Of a stretch of 64,000 bases of DNA, positions 1 to 9,219 are shown one piece after another. This stretch comes from Bacillota bacterium. GTDB taxonomy: Bacteria > Bacillota > Bacilli > Paenibacillales > Paenibacillaceae. Below the pieces are notes generated by a model. That model was given only the letters and a program-made list of their open reading frames with translations. It ran no database searches and was not told where the DNA came from. Position numbers and translations under genes: made by a program. Location of the stretch: the NCBI GenBank assembly GCA_023433615.1, contig JAEZCJ010000069.1:1-64000 (forward strand), in the 5' to 3' direction. The first letter of the stretch is position 1; the number at the start of each line of letters is the position of its first letter.

Positions 1-124
1 GTGGACTCAAAACGCTATTGTAATCTGTATGCACATGAATGACGAACATCGGAAAGCCGTATGAGGGAAAACCTCACGTACGGTTTGATGAGGAGGGGCA
101 GGTATTATCTGCCCTTCACTCTAG
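1..124 (+). mobile_element. Group II intron, 3' end (domains V and VI), partial
   Basis: Positions 54-86 fold as a group II intron domain V. AAGCCGT (54-60) pairs with ACGGTTT (80-86), the catalytic AGC triad lies at 55-57, and an inner TGAGG/CCTCA helix (62-66 with 72-76) closes a GAAAA-type loop. A domain VI-like hairpin follows, with GGGGCAG pairing to CTGCCC around 97-115. The exact 3' splice site, near 122-124, is not certain. The reverse transcriptase/maturase and the 5' part would lie left of the window. The intron ends about 95 bp before the next start codon, so it sits in an intergenic region or inside an upstream transcript. Confidence 0.82.
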
Positions 125-218
125 CGGACATGGAAGGTTGTAATGGACAAACACATAAGCTAGTGCAGGTAAACGCGCGTCCACGTCGAAAGGGTAAGGA
201 TAAAGGAGGCGTGTGGCC

Positions 219-1046
219 ATGATAAGAGGATTAACGCGAGCGGGACTTGGACCGAAATGGACAGACGAGACGTTCATTCGCAAAGCTGGGGAGTATGGAT
301 TCGGATCGGTCGACGTGGATGCAAGAGGGCTCATCGAGTCGTTAGGCCCGGAAGGCGCGCAATCGCTCCTGCGTGAGTCCGGCATTGCGCTGGGCGCGAT
401 CGGCCTGCCGGTGGAATGGCGCAAGACGGATGCGGAGTTCCGACAAGGACTGCCGGTACTGGCTCAAGCTGCGCAAGCGGCTGCCTCGCTCGGCGGTACG
501 CGGTGCGTCACGTACATTCTGCCGTCCACGGATGAACCGGCGGCCCGATTCATGGCGCAAGCCGTTGCAAGGCTGCGCATCTGTGCTGAGCTGCTCGGCG
601 CTTATGGCATCCGGCTTGGGCTTGAATTCGTGGGACCCCATCATCTGCGCACGGCATGGAACAATCCGTTCATCTGGACGCTGGACGAGACGCTCGAGCT
701 CGCCGCCGCGATCGGGCTGCCGAACGTAGGGCTGCTCGTCGATGCGTATCACTGCCACACAAACGGCATCGGGGCGGAGCGTCTCAAGAAGCTGGACGCC
801 TCGCAGATCGTGCATGTTCATATTAATGATGCCAAGGAACTGCCGATAGCGCAGCTCCGCGATAATGATCGGCTGCTAACCGGAGAGGGCGTAATCGACC
901 TGAAGGGCTTCGTCGGCGCGCTGCGTGCCATCGGCTACGATGGTCCGATCGCGCAGGAGGTGCTGACGCCGCAGCCTCCGGAGGAAGACCCGGAAGCGCT
1001 CATCGCGCGCAGCAGAGCTGGCTTCGACCGCGTGTTCGCGGAGTAG
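219..1046 (+). CDS. Sugar phosphate isomerase/epimerase (xylose isomerase-like TIM barrel)
   Basis: A protein of about 275 residues with the look of the AP-endonuclease-2/xylose-isomerase-like TIM barrel family. Members isomerise or epimerise sugars, inositols or keto-sugars in the cytoplasm with a divalent metal. Acidic and histidine residues in LEFVGP, LVDAYHCHTNG, HVHINDA and the C-terminal AQEVL are the expected metal and substrate ligands. The ATG at 219 is preferred over GTG at 213 because AAAGGAGG (202-209) lies 9 nt upstream. It stands alone after the intron end. The substrate cannot be told from sequence. Confidence 0.85.
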   Translation: MIRGLTRAGLGPKWTDETFIRKAGEYGFGSVDVDARGLIESLGPEGAQSLLRESGIALGAIGLPVEWRKTDAEFRQGLPVLAQAAQAAASLGGTRCVTYILPSTDEPAARFMAQAVARLRICAELLGAYGIRLGLEFVGPHHLRTAWNNPFIWTLDETLELAAAIGLPNVGLLVDAYHCHTNGIGAERLKKLDASQIVHVHINDAKELPIAQLRDNDRLLTGEGVIDLKGFVGALRAIGYDGPIAQEVLTPQPPEEDPEALIARSRAGFDRVFAE

Positions 1047-1075
1047 GCGCGAGATAAGCAGCTGCAGCGTACTGA

Positions 1076-1115
1076 AGAGAGAAGCCGCCGCCCTGATTAA
1101 GGCAGCGGCCTCTTC
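1076..1115 (+). terminator. Probable intrinsic terminator of the isomerase gene
   Basis: Imperfect GC-rich inverted repeat (AAGCCGC-CGCC with GGC-AGCGGC-CT) just after the stop codon. The T-tract is poor, so it may be only a stable 3' hairpin. Confidence 0.4.
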
Positions 1116-1181
1116 GCGCATTCGGACGCGCCATACCGGGCAAACTATGGCGAACTTGCCTGTGAAGGGAGGCTGAATGCC

Positions 1182-1367
1182 ATGCCGCGTCCGGATAAGC
1201 CGAATGAGACGACGAATACCGCTCTAGGCATCAATACGCCGGCCAGCCGCGAAGATAATGCCGCGACCGATCCGATTGCGGGAGCTGTCGCGGGTATCGT
1301 GGATAATCTGCAGCACGCCTTTGAAGGCGAGGGTAACAAGCATCCGAATCGGGATCATAGCGATTGA
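1182..1367 (+). CDS. Small hypothetical protein (61 aa)
   Basis: A short hydrophilic ORF without a recognisable domain, rich in Asn, Asp and Pro, with one mildly hydrophobic stretch (IAGAVAGIV). It is supported by AAGGGAGG at 1165-1172, 9 nt before the ATG. It ends before a hairpin and converges on the DUF4870 gene. No function is assigned. It could be a small Paenibacillaceae-restricted protein. Confidence 0.5.
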   Translation: MPRPDKPNETTNTALGINTPASREDNAATDPIAGAVAGIVDNLQHAFEGEGNKHPNRDHSD

Positions 1368-1380
1368 GCGCAAGCGAAGC

Positions 1381-1404
1381 AGTCGTCCGCAAGGACGGCT
1401 GTTT
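1381..1404. terminator. Hairpin between convergent genes
   Basis: AGTCGTCC (1381-1388) pairs with GGACGGCT (1393-1400) around a GCAA loop, followed by GTTT on the + strand. It lies between two convergent stop codons and may serve both. Confidence 0.5.
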
Positions 1405-1413
1405 GTCGTTCCG

Positions 1414-1761
1414 CTACATCTGACGGATCTGACGCTCGGCGATATCGCCCACGATGGGAAGCTTGAACAGCTTGCCTTGGAGCGCGAGCAGCATGCAGGC
1501 AATCCAGAGAATGAAGGACAACGGGACGAGCAGGATGCTGACGAGCCATCCGATGATCGGGATGAAACCAAGCACAAGATTGACCACCAAGAGAGCGCCG
1601 GAGATGAGGATCGATTGCATCGCATGAAATTTAACGAACCGACTGTCCTTTTCGATCGTCAAAAAGATAATGCCGGTTATGAAGCCAAGGACATAGGTGA
1701 GCAGCCCTGCTGTCCGCGTGTCGAGACCGGTTGAGGATTTGGCGCCTTCAGGCTCCCGCAT
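1414..1761 (-). CDS. DUF4870 domain-containing membrane protein
   Basis: 115 aa with a short cytoplasmic N-terminus and three hydrophobic helices: TAGLLTYVLGFITGIIFL, SILISGALLVVNLVLG, and a long pair through IIGWLVSILLVPLSFILWIACMLL. The pattern 'G-L-x-Y-x-x-G-x-I-T-G-I-x-F-x-x-x-E' followed by 'V-x-F-H-A-x-Q-S' is typical of DUF4870 (TMEM_4 type) proteins, whose role is unknown. AAGGAGG lies just upstream of the ATG (complement of 1769-1775). Monocistronic, transcribed against its neighbours. Confidence 0.85.
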   Translation of the reverse strand: MREPEGAKSSTGLDTRTAGLLTYVLGFITGIIFLTIEKDSRFVKFHAMQSILISGALLVVNLVLGFIPIIGWLVSILLVPLSFILWIACMLLALQGKLFKLPIVGDIAERQIRQM

Positions 1762-1940
1762 GGGTATTCCTCCTTCGATTGACTAATCGTCTTCTACCAC
1801 GTGTATTCGTGAGCGAAGCTATATATGACAACCTGTTCCATATTAAGGCTGCATGTAACTTTCTCGGCGCCGTGTGCGTCGTTATGCAAGGACGACGAAC
1901 TGCTGCGAATAAGGTGTATGATGAGAGGAGATCGGGCAGG

Positions 1941-3005
1941 ATGAGACTATCACGCAAGAGACGATGGATGGCGGGTATTGCCGCCGTAGTCATCGTACTA
2001 GGGGCGATCGGCTATATGAATCGAACGGCAGTGGCGCTGTGGGGCTTCGACGTGTTCTTCAAGGATCAGGTGGAGGAGAAGCTCGAGCGCTCCTATCAGC
2101 CGCTGAAGAGACGCGAGACACGGGAGAATGCGCCGAGTACGGAGCCTGTGAGCCATGAGCCGAAGCAGAAGCCGTTCACGATGCTGCTGCTCGGCGTAGA
2201 TGCGCGCGGCAAGGAGCAAGGCCGCTCCGATACGATGATTCTAACCGTGGTACGCCCAGCTGACAGCGCGATGCTGATGGTATCGATTCCACGCGACACG
2301 TACGTCGAGATCGAGGGTCACGGCGGGGATAAAATCACGCACGCCTATGCCTACGGCAAGGCAGAGCTTGCGGTTGATACGGTCGAGGGGCTGTTCGGGG
2401 TGCCGGTAGACCATTATGCGGCGATCAATTTCCTCGGATTCAAGGACGTAATCGACGCGATGGGCGGCATCGCATTACCAATCGAGAAGGATCTGGTGAA
2501 CGATGACCCGGACCATGAGAAGTTTGTTGTCAAAGCGGGGCAGCCGCTTTACAATGGTAATGACGCGCTTAACTATGTGCGTTTCCGCGAGGATGCAGGC
2601 GGTGACAGCAGCCGTACGGGGCGGCATCAGGTGTTCATTAATGCCATTCTCGACAAGGCGTCAGATGTCGGACAATGGACCAAGATTCCGGATCTAATCG
2701 ATATAATGGGCAATAACTTCACGACCGACATCCGTCCGAACGCGATCATCGAGCTGGCGAAGACGATGCTGACCGGAGACACGCGGACGATCCATAGCCA
2801 CACGCTGAAGGGCGAAGGCAAGCGCAAGACGCGCGGCGGAGCATGGTACTATCATGCGGACGAACAGGATCTGAAGCAGTCCAAGGCGATGATTAACGAT
2901 TGGCTGATTGCGGGTAAGGAATTATCCGAGCTGCAACTGCCGGATGAGGCGGCCGCCAAGAAGCAGCAGAAGGGAACGGCGTCTGCGGCTTCCATGGCGA
3001 AGTAG
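1941..3005 (+). CDS. LytR-CpsA-Psr (LCP) family cell wall polymer transferase
   Basis: 354 aa. A single N-terminal membrane anchor (about residues 8-25) is followed by an extracytoplasmic LCP domain. Signature segments are FTMLLLGVDARGKEQGRSDT, SIPRDTYV (Arg/Asp that bind the pyrophosphate lipid) and a YVRFREDAGGDSSRTGRHQ loop. LCP enzymes attach wall teichoic acid or other anionic glycopolymers from undecaprenyl carriers to peptidoglycan. The reading frame is open further upstream, but the ATG at 1941 has GAGGAG about 10 nt before it and starts just before the anchor. The C-terminal tail is Lys/Ala rich. The CBS gene follows after 65 bp. Confidence 0.9.
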   Translation: MRLSRKRRWMAGIAAVVIVLGAIGYMNRTAVALWGFDVFFKDQVEEKLERSYQPLKRRETRENAPSTEPVSHEPKQKPFTMLLLGVDARGKEQGRSDTMILTVVRPADSAMLMVSIPRDTYVEIEGHGGDKITHAYAYGKAELAVDTVEGLFGVPVDHYAAINFLGFKDVIDAMGGIALPIEKDLVNDDPDHEKFVVKAGQPLYNGNDALNYVRFREDAGGDSSRTGRHQVFINAILDKASDVGQWTKIPDLIDIMGNNFTTDIRPNAIIELAKTMLTGDTRTIHSHTLKGEGKRKTRGGAWYYHADEQDLKQSKAMINDWLIAGKELSELQLPDEAAAKKQQKGTASAASMAK

Positions 3006-3070
3006 TTATCAAGTCGCAGATGGCGTTGTACAAGGGAAGAGAGAGGGACAAGGAAAGCGGGGAATATAGG

Positions 3071-3517
3071 ATGAACATCGCGTTTTTCCTGCTGCCGAAG
3101 CAGGAGGTCGCCTGCGTGACTGCGGATTCCACGCTCAGGCAGACGCTCGAACGGATGGAGTATCACCGCTATACCGCAGTGCCGATCCTGGATGAAGCGG
3201 GCGGCTACGCGGGGACGGTGACGGAAGGGGATCTGCTCTGGTACTTGAAGAATCATCCGGAGATTACGTTCGCGGAGTCGCATCGGGTGAGACTGGCGGA
3301 CGTGCCGCTCAGGCTGGACAACCGCACCGTGCAGATCGACGCGAAGATGGAAGACCTGATCTCGCTGGCGAAGGTTCAGAACTTCGTGCCGGTAACCGAC
3401 GACATGAATCGGTTCATCGGCATCGTAAGGCGAAGCGACATTATCGATTATTGTGCGGGCGTGATGCTGGAATACGTGAAGGAAGGCGGCATGACGGCCG
3501 CCGCATCGAATGAATGA
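3071..3517 (+). CDS. CBS domain-containing protein
   Basis: 148 aa containing two CBS motifs in tandem, about residues 8-75 and 82-140. Typical markers are STLRQTLERMEYHRYTAVPILD, GTVTEGDLLW and FIGIVRRSDIIDY. Stand-alone CBS pairs bind adenosine nucleotides and act as cytoplasmic energy sensors, or regulate a partner in trans. The start at 3071 (MNIAFF) is chosen because the upstream in-frame ATG at 3020 has no ribosome site, though the site here is also weak. No output domain is present. Confidence 0.85.
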   Translation: MNIAFFLLPKQEVACVTADSTLRQTLERMEYHRYTAVPILDEAGGYAGTVTEGDLLWYLKNHPEITFAESHRVRLADVPLRLDNRTVQIDAKMEDLISLAKVQNFVPVTDDMNRFIGIVRRSDIIDYCAGVMLEYVKEGGMTAAASNE

Positions 3518-3563
3518 GCAGCAGCTCCATTCGGTAAAGGCAGAAGGATTCTAGGAGGCTGAC

Positions 3564-5645
3564 ATGACAAGACAACGTAATGGCGCGGGACGGGGCTCTT
3601 CCCGAATCCGCGTGCTGCTGCTGATCGCCGCGCTGGCCGCGGCGGTCTTAGCGGCGTTCCTCTATTGGCAGATGTCCGGAGACAAGGCAGGCACGCCTGC
3701 GCCGGGCGACTCGGCTGGACAAGCTGCCGAGCAGAATGACGGCAGCGGCGATGTGAATTCCGCTGCACCGGATAATCCGTCATCGGAAGGCGATAATGGG
3801 GCAGAAGGAGCTGCGAACGGCGCGGGCAACGGCGGAGAAGGCGACGCCGACGGGGACGAAGGACAAGCCTATGATCCCGACGCGGAGGTCACGCAGGCCG
3901 ATCTCGATATGCAGTACGATACGGTCATTCAGAACGGACGCGTCATCAATCCGGAGACGAAGCTCGACCGTGAAGGGTTGAACGTCGGCATTAAGGACGG
4001 CGCAATCGGCGTCGTCACCTCGAAGCCGATCAAGGGCGACAAGGTCATCGATGCGACAGGGCTCGTCGTAGCTCCCGGCTTCATCGACAACCTGTCCTAC
4101 GACCCGAATCCCGTAGGCGTATGGACGAAGATCGCCGACGGCGTCACGTCGAACATCGCCATGCACGGCGGGACGACTACGCCGAAGGCGTGGTACGCGC
4201 ACTATGAGCGCGATATGCCGCCGGTTCACTTCGGCGCTTCGTTCTTCTCGATGCAGGCGCGCAACCAATTCAAGCTGAGCCGTTACGCGAATGCGACGCC
4301 GGCCCAGATCGCGAAGCTGAAGGAGCAGGCCGAAGAGGCGCTGAACAACGGGGCGCTCGGCATCTCGTTCAGCCTTGAATACGCTCCGGGCACGAATGCC
4401 GACGAGGTGCTCGAGCTCATGGAAGTTGCGAAGGCATACAACGTGCCGGTCTACTTCCACGGCCGCTACTCGGACGTGCAGGAGCCGGGCACCGAGACCG
4501 ACACGATGAAAGAGCTGATCGAGTATGCGCGCATTAGCGGCGCGGCCGTGCATATCGACCATATCAACAGCACCGGCGGCACGTTCGATATGGACGCGGC
4601 GCTGAAGATGATCGAGGAAGCGCGGGCCGAAGGGCTCGATATTACGGCATGCACATACGCTTATGATTATTGGGGGACTTACCTCAATTCGGCTCGCTTC
4701 GACGAGGGCTGGCAGGAACGGTTCCTGATCGGCTACAACGACCTCCAGATTGCAGGCACGAACGAGCGGCTCACGGCGGAGTCGTTCCGCAAGTACAAGG
4801 CAGAGGGCAAGCTGGCCGTCGCCTACGCGATTCCGTCCGAAGCCGTCGTGAAGGCATTCCAAGCACCGTATGTCATGATCGGCAGCGACGCGATTCTCGA
4901 ACCGGGTTACAACAATCATCCGCGCGCTTCGGGCAACTTCGCGCGCGCCGTCGGGCTGTATGTCCGCGAACAGAATGTCGTGCCGCTGATCGACATGATC
5001 GACAAGCTCAGCACGATGCCGGCACAGCGGCTCGAGAAGCAGTCGCCTGCGCTGAAGAAGAAGGGCCGGATCGCGAAGGGAATGGATGCCGACATCGTGA
5101 TCTTCGACTATGCGACGATCGGCGACCGTTCCACGGTCGAACGTCCGGAGCTGCCGTCGGCCGGCTTCAAGCACGTGCTCGTCATGGGGCAGCTTGCGCT
5201 CGAGAACGGCGAGGTCAATAAGAAGGTTCGCCCGGGCGAGCCGATTCGCAGCGAATTCGTCCGCTTCTCGGCACAGACGGGTCAACTGGCATGGGAAGGC
5301 TCTGACGGTGATTATCCGGTCATCGCTTATCGCGACGGCGCCTACGTGGACCTGAACGTTCTGGCATTGAACGGCTATAAGCTGACTTGGGATAAGGTCA
5401 CCCACACGTATGCCGTCGAACAAGCCGCAGACGGCAGCAGCGGCGGCGATGTCCCATCCCCAGCGCAGCTGCCTGCCAAGGGAACCTTGATGCTGGAGCG
5501 GGGCTACAAGGCGAAGGCGCAGAACGGCGCCGAGGCGGAGCTGCTCTCCATCGGCGAGCGCGCATACGCGCCGCTGTCGTTCCTTACGGACATGGGTCTG
5601 AACGTATCGGATGAAGGCGACGTATTCTGGGTCGTCCGGCCTTAA
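3564..5645 (+). CDS. Membrane-anchored amidohydrolase (D-aminoacylase-like) with C-terminal stalk-like domain
   Basis: 693 aa. There is one N-terminal transmembrane anchor (about 17-36), an acidic Gly/Ala/Asp linker (about 40-110), an amidohydrolase-superfamily domain (about 117-560) and a C-terminal domain like the copper-amine-oxidase N-terminal 'stalk' repeat. The superfamily holds N-acyl-D-amino-acid deacylases. The region aligning with the canonical PGFID-x-H-x-H metal motif reads GFIDNLSYD (residues 172-180), so both histidines are replaced. Later elements remain, including VYFHGR, HIDHIN and MIGSDAILEPGYNNHPR. A catalytic role is therefore uncertain. AGGAGG precedes the ATG and a terminator follows. 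Confidence 0.8.
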   Translation: MTRQRNGAGRGSSRIRVLLLIAALAAAVLAAFLYWQMSGDKAGTPAPGDSAGQAAEQNDGSGDVNSAAPDNPSSEGDNGAEGAANGAGNGGEGDADGDEGQAYDPDAEVTQADLDMQYDTVIQNGRVINPETKLDREGLNVGIKDGAIGVVTSKPIKGDKVIDATGLVVAPGFIDNLSYDPNPVGVWTKIADGVTSNIAMHGGTTTPKAWYAHYERDMPPVHFGASFFSMQARNQFKLSRYANATPAQIAKLKEQAEEALNNGALGISFSLEYAPGTNADEVLELMEVAKAYNVPVYFHGRYSDVQEPGTETDTMKELIEYARISGAAVHIDHINSTGGTFDMDAALKMIEEARAEGLDITACTYAYDYWGTYLNSARFDEGWQERFLIGYNDLQIAGTNERLTAESFRKYKAEGKLAVAYAIPSEAVVKAFQAPYVMIGSDAILEPGYNNHPRASGNFARAVGLYVREQNVVPLIDMIDKLSTMPAQRLEKQSPALKKKGRIAKGMDADIVIFDYATIGDRSTVERPELPSAGFKHVLVMGQLALENGEVNKKVRPGEPIRSEFVRFSAQTGQLAWEGSDGDYPVIAYRDGAYVDLNVLALNGYKLTWDKVTHTYAVEQAADGSSGGDVPSPAQLPAKGTLMLERGYKAKAQNGAEAELLSIGERAYAPLSFLTDMGLNVSDEGDVFWVVRP

Positions 5646-5685
5646 CCGCTTTCCGAGATGCTTCGCGATCACAATCGACACATAG

Positions 5686-5729
5686 AGCCCCTTGCTGCAC
5701 TGCTTACGGCAGAATGGCAAGGGGCTTTT
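5686..5729 (+). terminator. Intrinsic terminator
   Basis: AGCCCCTTGC (5686-5695) pairs with GCAAGGGGCT (5717-5726) and is followed by a T-run. It closes the amidohydrolase unit. Confidence 0.85.
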
Positions 5730-5767
5730 CGTCCAGCCACATCCCAATGCGCCGCGTGAATACTTTA

Positions 5768-5776
5768 TGCTATAAT
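5768..5776 (+). promoter_or_regulatory. Extended -10 promoter of the yybS-gdpP-rplI operon
   Basis: TGC-TATAAT at 5768-5776 is a perfect extended -10 element. No good -35 hexamer stands 17 bp upstream. It lies about 40 bp before the first start codon of the operon and after the preceding terminator. Confidence 0.6.
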
Positions 5777-5814
5777 GGGCATTAAAGCTTGAGCGCCAAG
5801 GAGTGAATAAGTAC

Positions 5815-6714
5815 TTGAAGACGGGCTATAGACCGCTGTTATGGAGCGCGGCCGCGTTATTGCTGCTGCTATCCGCCGCTGTACCTGGATTGAATCTATT
5901 GACCGTCATCCTGCTGACGGTACCCTGCATCGTGCTGTACGCCACGCTGCCCCCGCTGTCATTCGCGATTCATCTCGGGGTCGTATGGCTGATCGGCCTC
6001 GCGCTAATGGGACCGTCAGCATTGTTGATCGGTTTCTTCTTCCTTATGCCGGCCATCGTCATCGGCCACTTGTACAAGAAGCGGGCGACGGCCCGAACCG
6101 TCATTACGCTCGCGACGATTACGATTCTGGCGCAGTTCTTGTTCGAGCTGCTGCTGTTCTCGGCCATCTTCGATTATCATCTGATCGCAGAGCTGAAGGG
6201 CATGATGCGTGAGAACCTCACCGCGATGGAGGAGCAAGGGCTGCTGACCGGCTGGTCGTCGGACACGACCGAGACCGTCATCAATGCCGTGATGCGTTCG
6301 CTGCCGGTGACCTTGATCATTGCTTCGTTCCTGATGGCTGCCGTCTCGCACGCTTTGGCCAGACGGGCGCTGAACAACTCCGGCCTGGAAGTGCAAGCCT
6401 TCCGGCGCGCGAAGGATTGGATGCTGCCGAAGTCATTCGTCTTCCTGTACCTCATCGTAATGGTGCTGGACATGATGATGCCGGAGAAAGACAATTCGTA
6501 CATGTCGACGGTGGTCATCAATCTGCTGCCGCTGCTTCGCTTTGCATTTACGGTTCAGACGATCGGATTCTTCTTCTTCTTGGCGGCCCAGAAGAGCTGG
6601 CCTCGCATCGTTCCGCTCTTGATCGCGGTTCCGGTGTTCTTGTTCCCGCCATTAAGCTTGATCGGCGTCCTGGACGTCGCGTTCCCGATTCGTAAATCGT
6701 TCATGAAACCTTAA
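5815..6714 (+). CDS. yybS: YybS family DUF2232 membrane protein
   Basis: About 300 aa, almost entirely hydrophobic, with roughly eight transmembrane segments and a short amphipathic hinge around residues 120-165. It fits the DUF2232/YybS family by topology and by its position immediately before gdpP-rplI-dnaB, the usual Bacillota order. Its function is unknown. The start is uncertain. GTG at 5803 touches AAGGAG directly, while TTG at 5815 lies 11 nt after it and is preferred here. Confidence 0.82.
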   Translation: MKTGYRPLLWSAAALLLLLSAAVPGLNLLTVILLTVPCIVLYATLPPLSFAIHLGVVWLIGLALMGPSALLIGFFFLMPAIVIGHLYKKRATARTVITLATITILAQFLFELLLFSAIFDYHLIAELKGMMRENLTAMEEQGLLTGWSSDTTETVINAVMRSLPVTLIIASFLMAAVSHALARRALNNSGLEVQAFRRAKDWMLPKSFVFLYLIVMVLDMMMPEKDNSYMSTVVINLLPLLRFAFTVQTIGFFFFLAAQKSWPRIVPLLIAVPVFLFPPLSLIGVLDVAFPIRKSFMKP

Positions 6715-6733
6715 GTATACAGGGGCGGATGGA

Positions 6734-8713
6734 ATGCCGAATTTTCTCATTAACAGATGGCACGGGATGCACCATGTATGGGCGCTCGTGCTCGTCGTCG
6801 CGTTAACGCTGGCGTTGGCCTGGTACGATTGGGTGCTCGGATTGCTCGGGCTGATCGCTACCGGTGCGCTGGCCGTATTCACGATCCTTGCCGAGCGCGC
6901 TTTTCGCAGGGACCTGAAGAGCTATCTGGGTACGCTCTCGTACCGCATCAAGAAGACGGGCAATGAAGTCATCAGCGAGCTGCCGTTCGGCATCGTGCTG
7001 TACAACGAAGAGAAGTTCGTCGAGTGGCATAACCCGTTCGTGGCGCAGATGCTGGGCAAGGATTCGGCTGTCGGCTTGCCGCTGTCGGAGCTGTTCCCGG
7101 TCCTTGCGGGCAAGGAGAAGGACAAGGAGAAAGACAAGGCGGACGGCAAGCTGGAGGTCTGCATCGGCGACAAGGTGTTCGAGCTGCTCTTCAAGCCGGA
7201 GGAACGGCTCTTGTACGTCGTGGATATCACGACGCGCTGGAACATTGCCAAGCGGTACGACGACGAGAAGCTCGCGCTGGGCGTCGTCATGATGGATAAT
7301 CTCGAGGAAGTCACGCAGGGCATGGACGACCAGCATCGCTCGGCGCTGCTGTCGAAGGTGACCGCGGAGATTACCGAGTGGGCGCAGCGCTATCAGATGT
7401 ACCTGCGCCGCCTGACATCGGACCGCTACCTGATCCTGACCGACCAGAAGACGCTGAAGCTGCTCGAGGCATCGCGATTCGTGATTCTGGACGAAGTGCG
7501 GGAGATGACCTTCGATCAGAAAATTCCGATGACGCTCAGCATCGGCATTGCGACGGGCGCGTCGAATACGATCGAGCTGGGGCAGTGGGTGCAAGCGAGC
7601 CTCGACATCGCGCTCGGCCGCGGCGGCGACCAAGCCGCGATCAAGGTCGGACAGCGCCAGACCTTCTACGGCGGCAAGTCGAATGCCGTGGAGAAGCGGA
7701 CCCGCGTGCGGGCGCGCGTCGTCGCGCATGCGCTTCGGGATCTGATGAAGGACAGCGACAATATCGTCATCATGGGCCACCGGATGCCGGACATGGATTC
7801 GGTCGGCGCGGCGATCGGAGTGCTGAAGGCAGCCGAGCTGTTCCAGAAGGAAGCCTATATCGTGCTGGAGGGCATCAATCCCGCGATCGACAAGATGATG
7901 GACATGATCAAGGACGAGGAGCGCTTGGCGCGCAGGTTCGTGACGCCGGAGCAAGCGCTGGGACTCATGCAGTCGCGTTCGCTCGCGGTCGTCGTCGACA
8001 CGCATAAGGTGACGATGGTCAAGGAGCCGAAGCTGCTGGCCGCAACCGATCGCATCGTCGTGGTCGACCATCATCGCCGGGGCGAGGAGTTCATCACGAA
8101 TCCGGTGCTTGTGTACATGGAGCCGTATGCTTCTTCGACTTGCGAGCTCGTGACCGAGCTGCTGCAATATATTCATGATCGCGTCTCGTTGGACGTTACG
8201 GAAGCGACGGCGCTTCTGGCCGGCATTACGGTCGACACGAAAAATTTCTCGCTGCGTACGGGAGCAAGGACGTTCGAGGCTGCGTCCTTCCTCAGACGCA
8301 ACGGGGCGGATTCCACGCTCATTCAGCGCATGCTGAAGGAAGATCTCGAGGAATACAACAAGAAAGCCGAGATCATCAAGCATGCGGCGATCCATTACGA
8401 GCACATCGCGATCGCGGTCACCGAGCCCGGCCGCAAGTACGCGCAGCTCCTCATTGCGCAGTCGGCGGACACGCTGCTTAATATGACCGACGTGCTCGCG
8501 TCGTTCGTCATCGGCGAGCGGCCGGACGGGCTGATCGGAATCAGCGCGCGGTCGCTCGGCCATATGAACGTGCAGATCGTCATGGAACGGATGGGCGGCG
8601 GCGGACATCTTACGAATGCGGCAGCGCAGCTGGAGGGCACGGTCGGCGAAGCGGCTGCCAAGCTCAGAGCGATACTGGACGAAATCGATAAGGAAGAGGG
8701 GTTATTCGAATGA
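6734..8713 (+). CDS. gdpP: Cyclic-di-AMP phosphodiesterase GdpP
   Basis: 659 aa. It has two N-terminal membrane helices (about 13-55), a degenerate PAS domain (about 80-150), a degenerate GGDEF domain (about 170-300), and DHH (from about 340) and DHHA1 (about 590-650) domains. GHRMPDMDS (His349, Asp353, Asp355), AVVVDTHK and VDHH (Asp445-His446-His447) form the manganese site. [12 protein letters not shown] is the DHHA1 glycine loop. The enzyme hydrolyses c-di-AMP to pApA at the membrane and so tunes potassium, osmotic and cell-wall homeostasis. It overlaps rplI by four bases (ATGA). Confidence 0.95.
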   Translation: MPNFLINRWHGMHHVWALVLVVALTLALAWYDWVLGLLGLIATGALAVFTILAERAFRRDLKSYLGTLSYRIKKTGNEVISELPFGIVLYNEEKFVEWHNPFVAQMLGKDSAVGLPLSELFPVLAGKEKDKEKDKADGKLEVCIGDKVFELLFKPEERLLYVVDITTRWNIAKRYDDEKLALGVVMMDNLEEVTQGMDDQHRSALLSKVTAEITEWAQRYQMYLRRLTSDRYLILTDQKTLKLLEASRFVILDEVREMTFDQKIPMTLSIGIATGASNTIELGQWVQASLDIALGRGGDQAAIKVGQRQTFYGGKSNAVEKRTRVRARVVAHALRDLMKDSDNIVIMGHRMPDMDSVGAAIGVLKAAELFQKEAYIVLEGINPAIDKMMDMIKDEERLARRFVTPEQALGLMQSRSLAVVVDTHKVTMVKEPKLLAATDRIVVVDHHRRGEEFITNPVLVYMEPYASSTCELVTELLQYIHDRVSLDVTEATALLAGITVDTKNFSLRTGARTFEAASFLRRNGADSTLIQRMLKEDLEEYNKKAEIIKHAAIHYEHIAIAVTEPGRKYAQLLIAQSADTLLNMTDVLASFVIGERPDGLIGISARSLGHMNVQIVMERMGGGGHLTNAAAQLEGTVGEAAAKLRAILDEIDKEEGLFE

Positions 8714-9153
8714 AGGTCATTTTCCTGCAAGACGTGAAGGGTCAAGGCAAGAAGGGCGAGGTCAAGAACGTATCCGAGGGCTATGCGCGCAACTTCCTGC
8801 TGCCGAAGGGGCTTGTGAAGGAAGCTTCCGAAGGCGCGATGAAGACGCTGGAGGTGCAGAGCGCTTCCGAGCAGAAGAAGAAGGATCGGGAGAAGGAAGA
8901 CGCGCAGAAGCTGGGCGAGCGTCTCTCCGAGCTGACGATCGGCATTAAGGCGAAGGCAGGCGAAGGCGGACGGCTGTTCGGCGCCATCACGAGCAAGCAA
9001 GTGGCCGAGGCGCTGGCAGCGCAGGGCATTACGATCGACAAGCGCAAGATCGAGCTCGCCGAGCCGATCCGCACGCTCGGCGTCACGCAGGTGCCGGTCA
9101 AGCTGCATCCGGCCGTTAAGGCGACGCTGAAGGTACAAGTAACGGAAGAGTAA
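8710..9153 (+). CDS. rplI: 50S ribosomal protein bL9
   Basis: 147 aa, normal for bL9. The N-terminal rRNA-binding domain shows [19 protein letters not shown] and the [14 protein letters not shown] loop. A charged connecting helix (about 45-75) and the C-terminal domain with [17 protein letters not shown] follow. The start codon overlaps the gdpP stop, so the two are translationally coupled. Confidence 0.97.
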   Translation: MKVIFLQDVKGQGKKGEVKNVSEGYARNFLLPKGLVKEASEGAMKTLEVQSASEQKKKDREKEDAQKLGERLSELTIGIKAKAGEGGRLFGAITSKQVAEALAAQGITIDKRKIELAEPIRTLGVTQVPVKLHPAVKATLKVQVTEE

Positions 9154-9219
9154 GCATGCACGCACGAGTCACATGCCATGCCTAACAACCAACGAACGAA
9201 CTCTTGGAGGGATACAGGG

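Noticed and set aside
1258..1734. + strand frame opposite the DUF4870 gene
   Set aside because: The minus-strand frame has a clear membrane topology, family motifs and a ribosome site; this one has none.
3780..5747. Long minus-strand open frame (655 codons) opposite the amidohydrolase gene
   Set aside because: It is rich in Arg, His and Leu, lacks any domain and mirrors the codon pattern of the real + strand gene. Such antisense frames are common in GC-rich coding DNA.
6803..8608. Long minus-strand frame opposite gdpP
   Set aside because: Arg/His/Asp-rich translation without motifs, shadow of gdpP.
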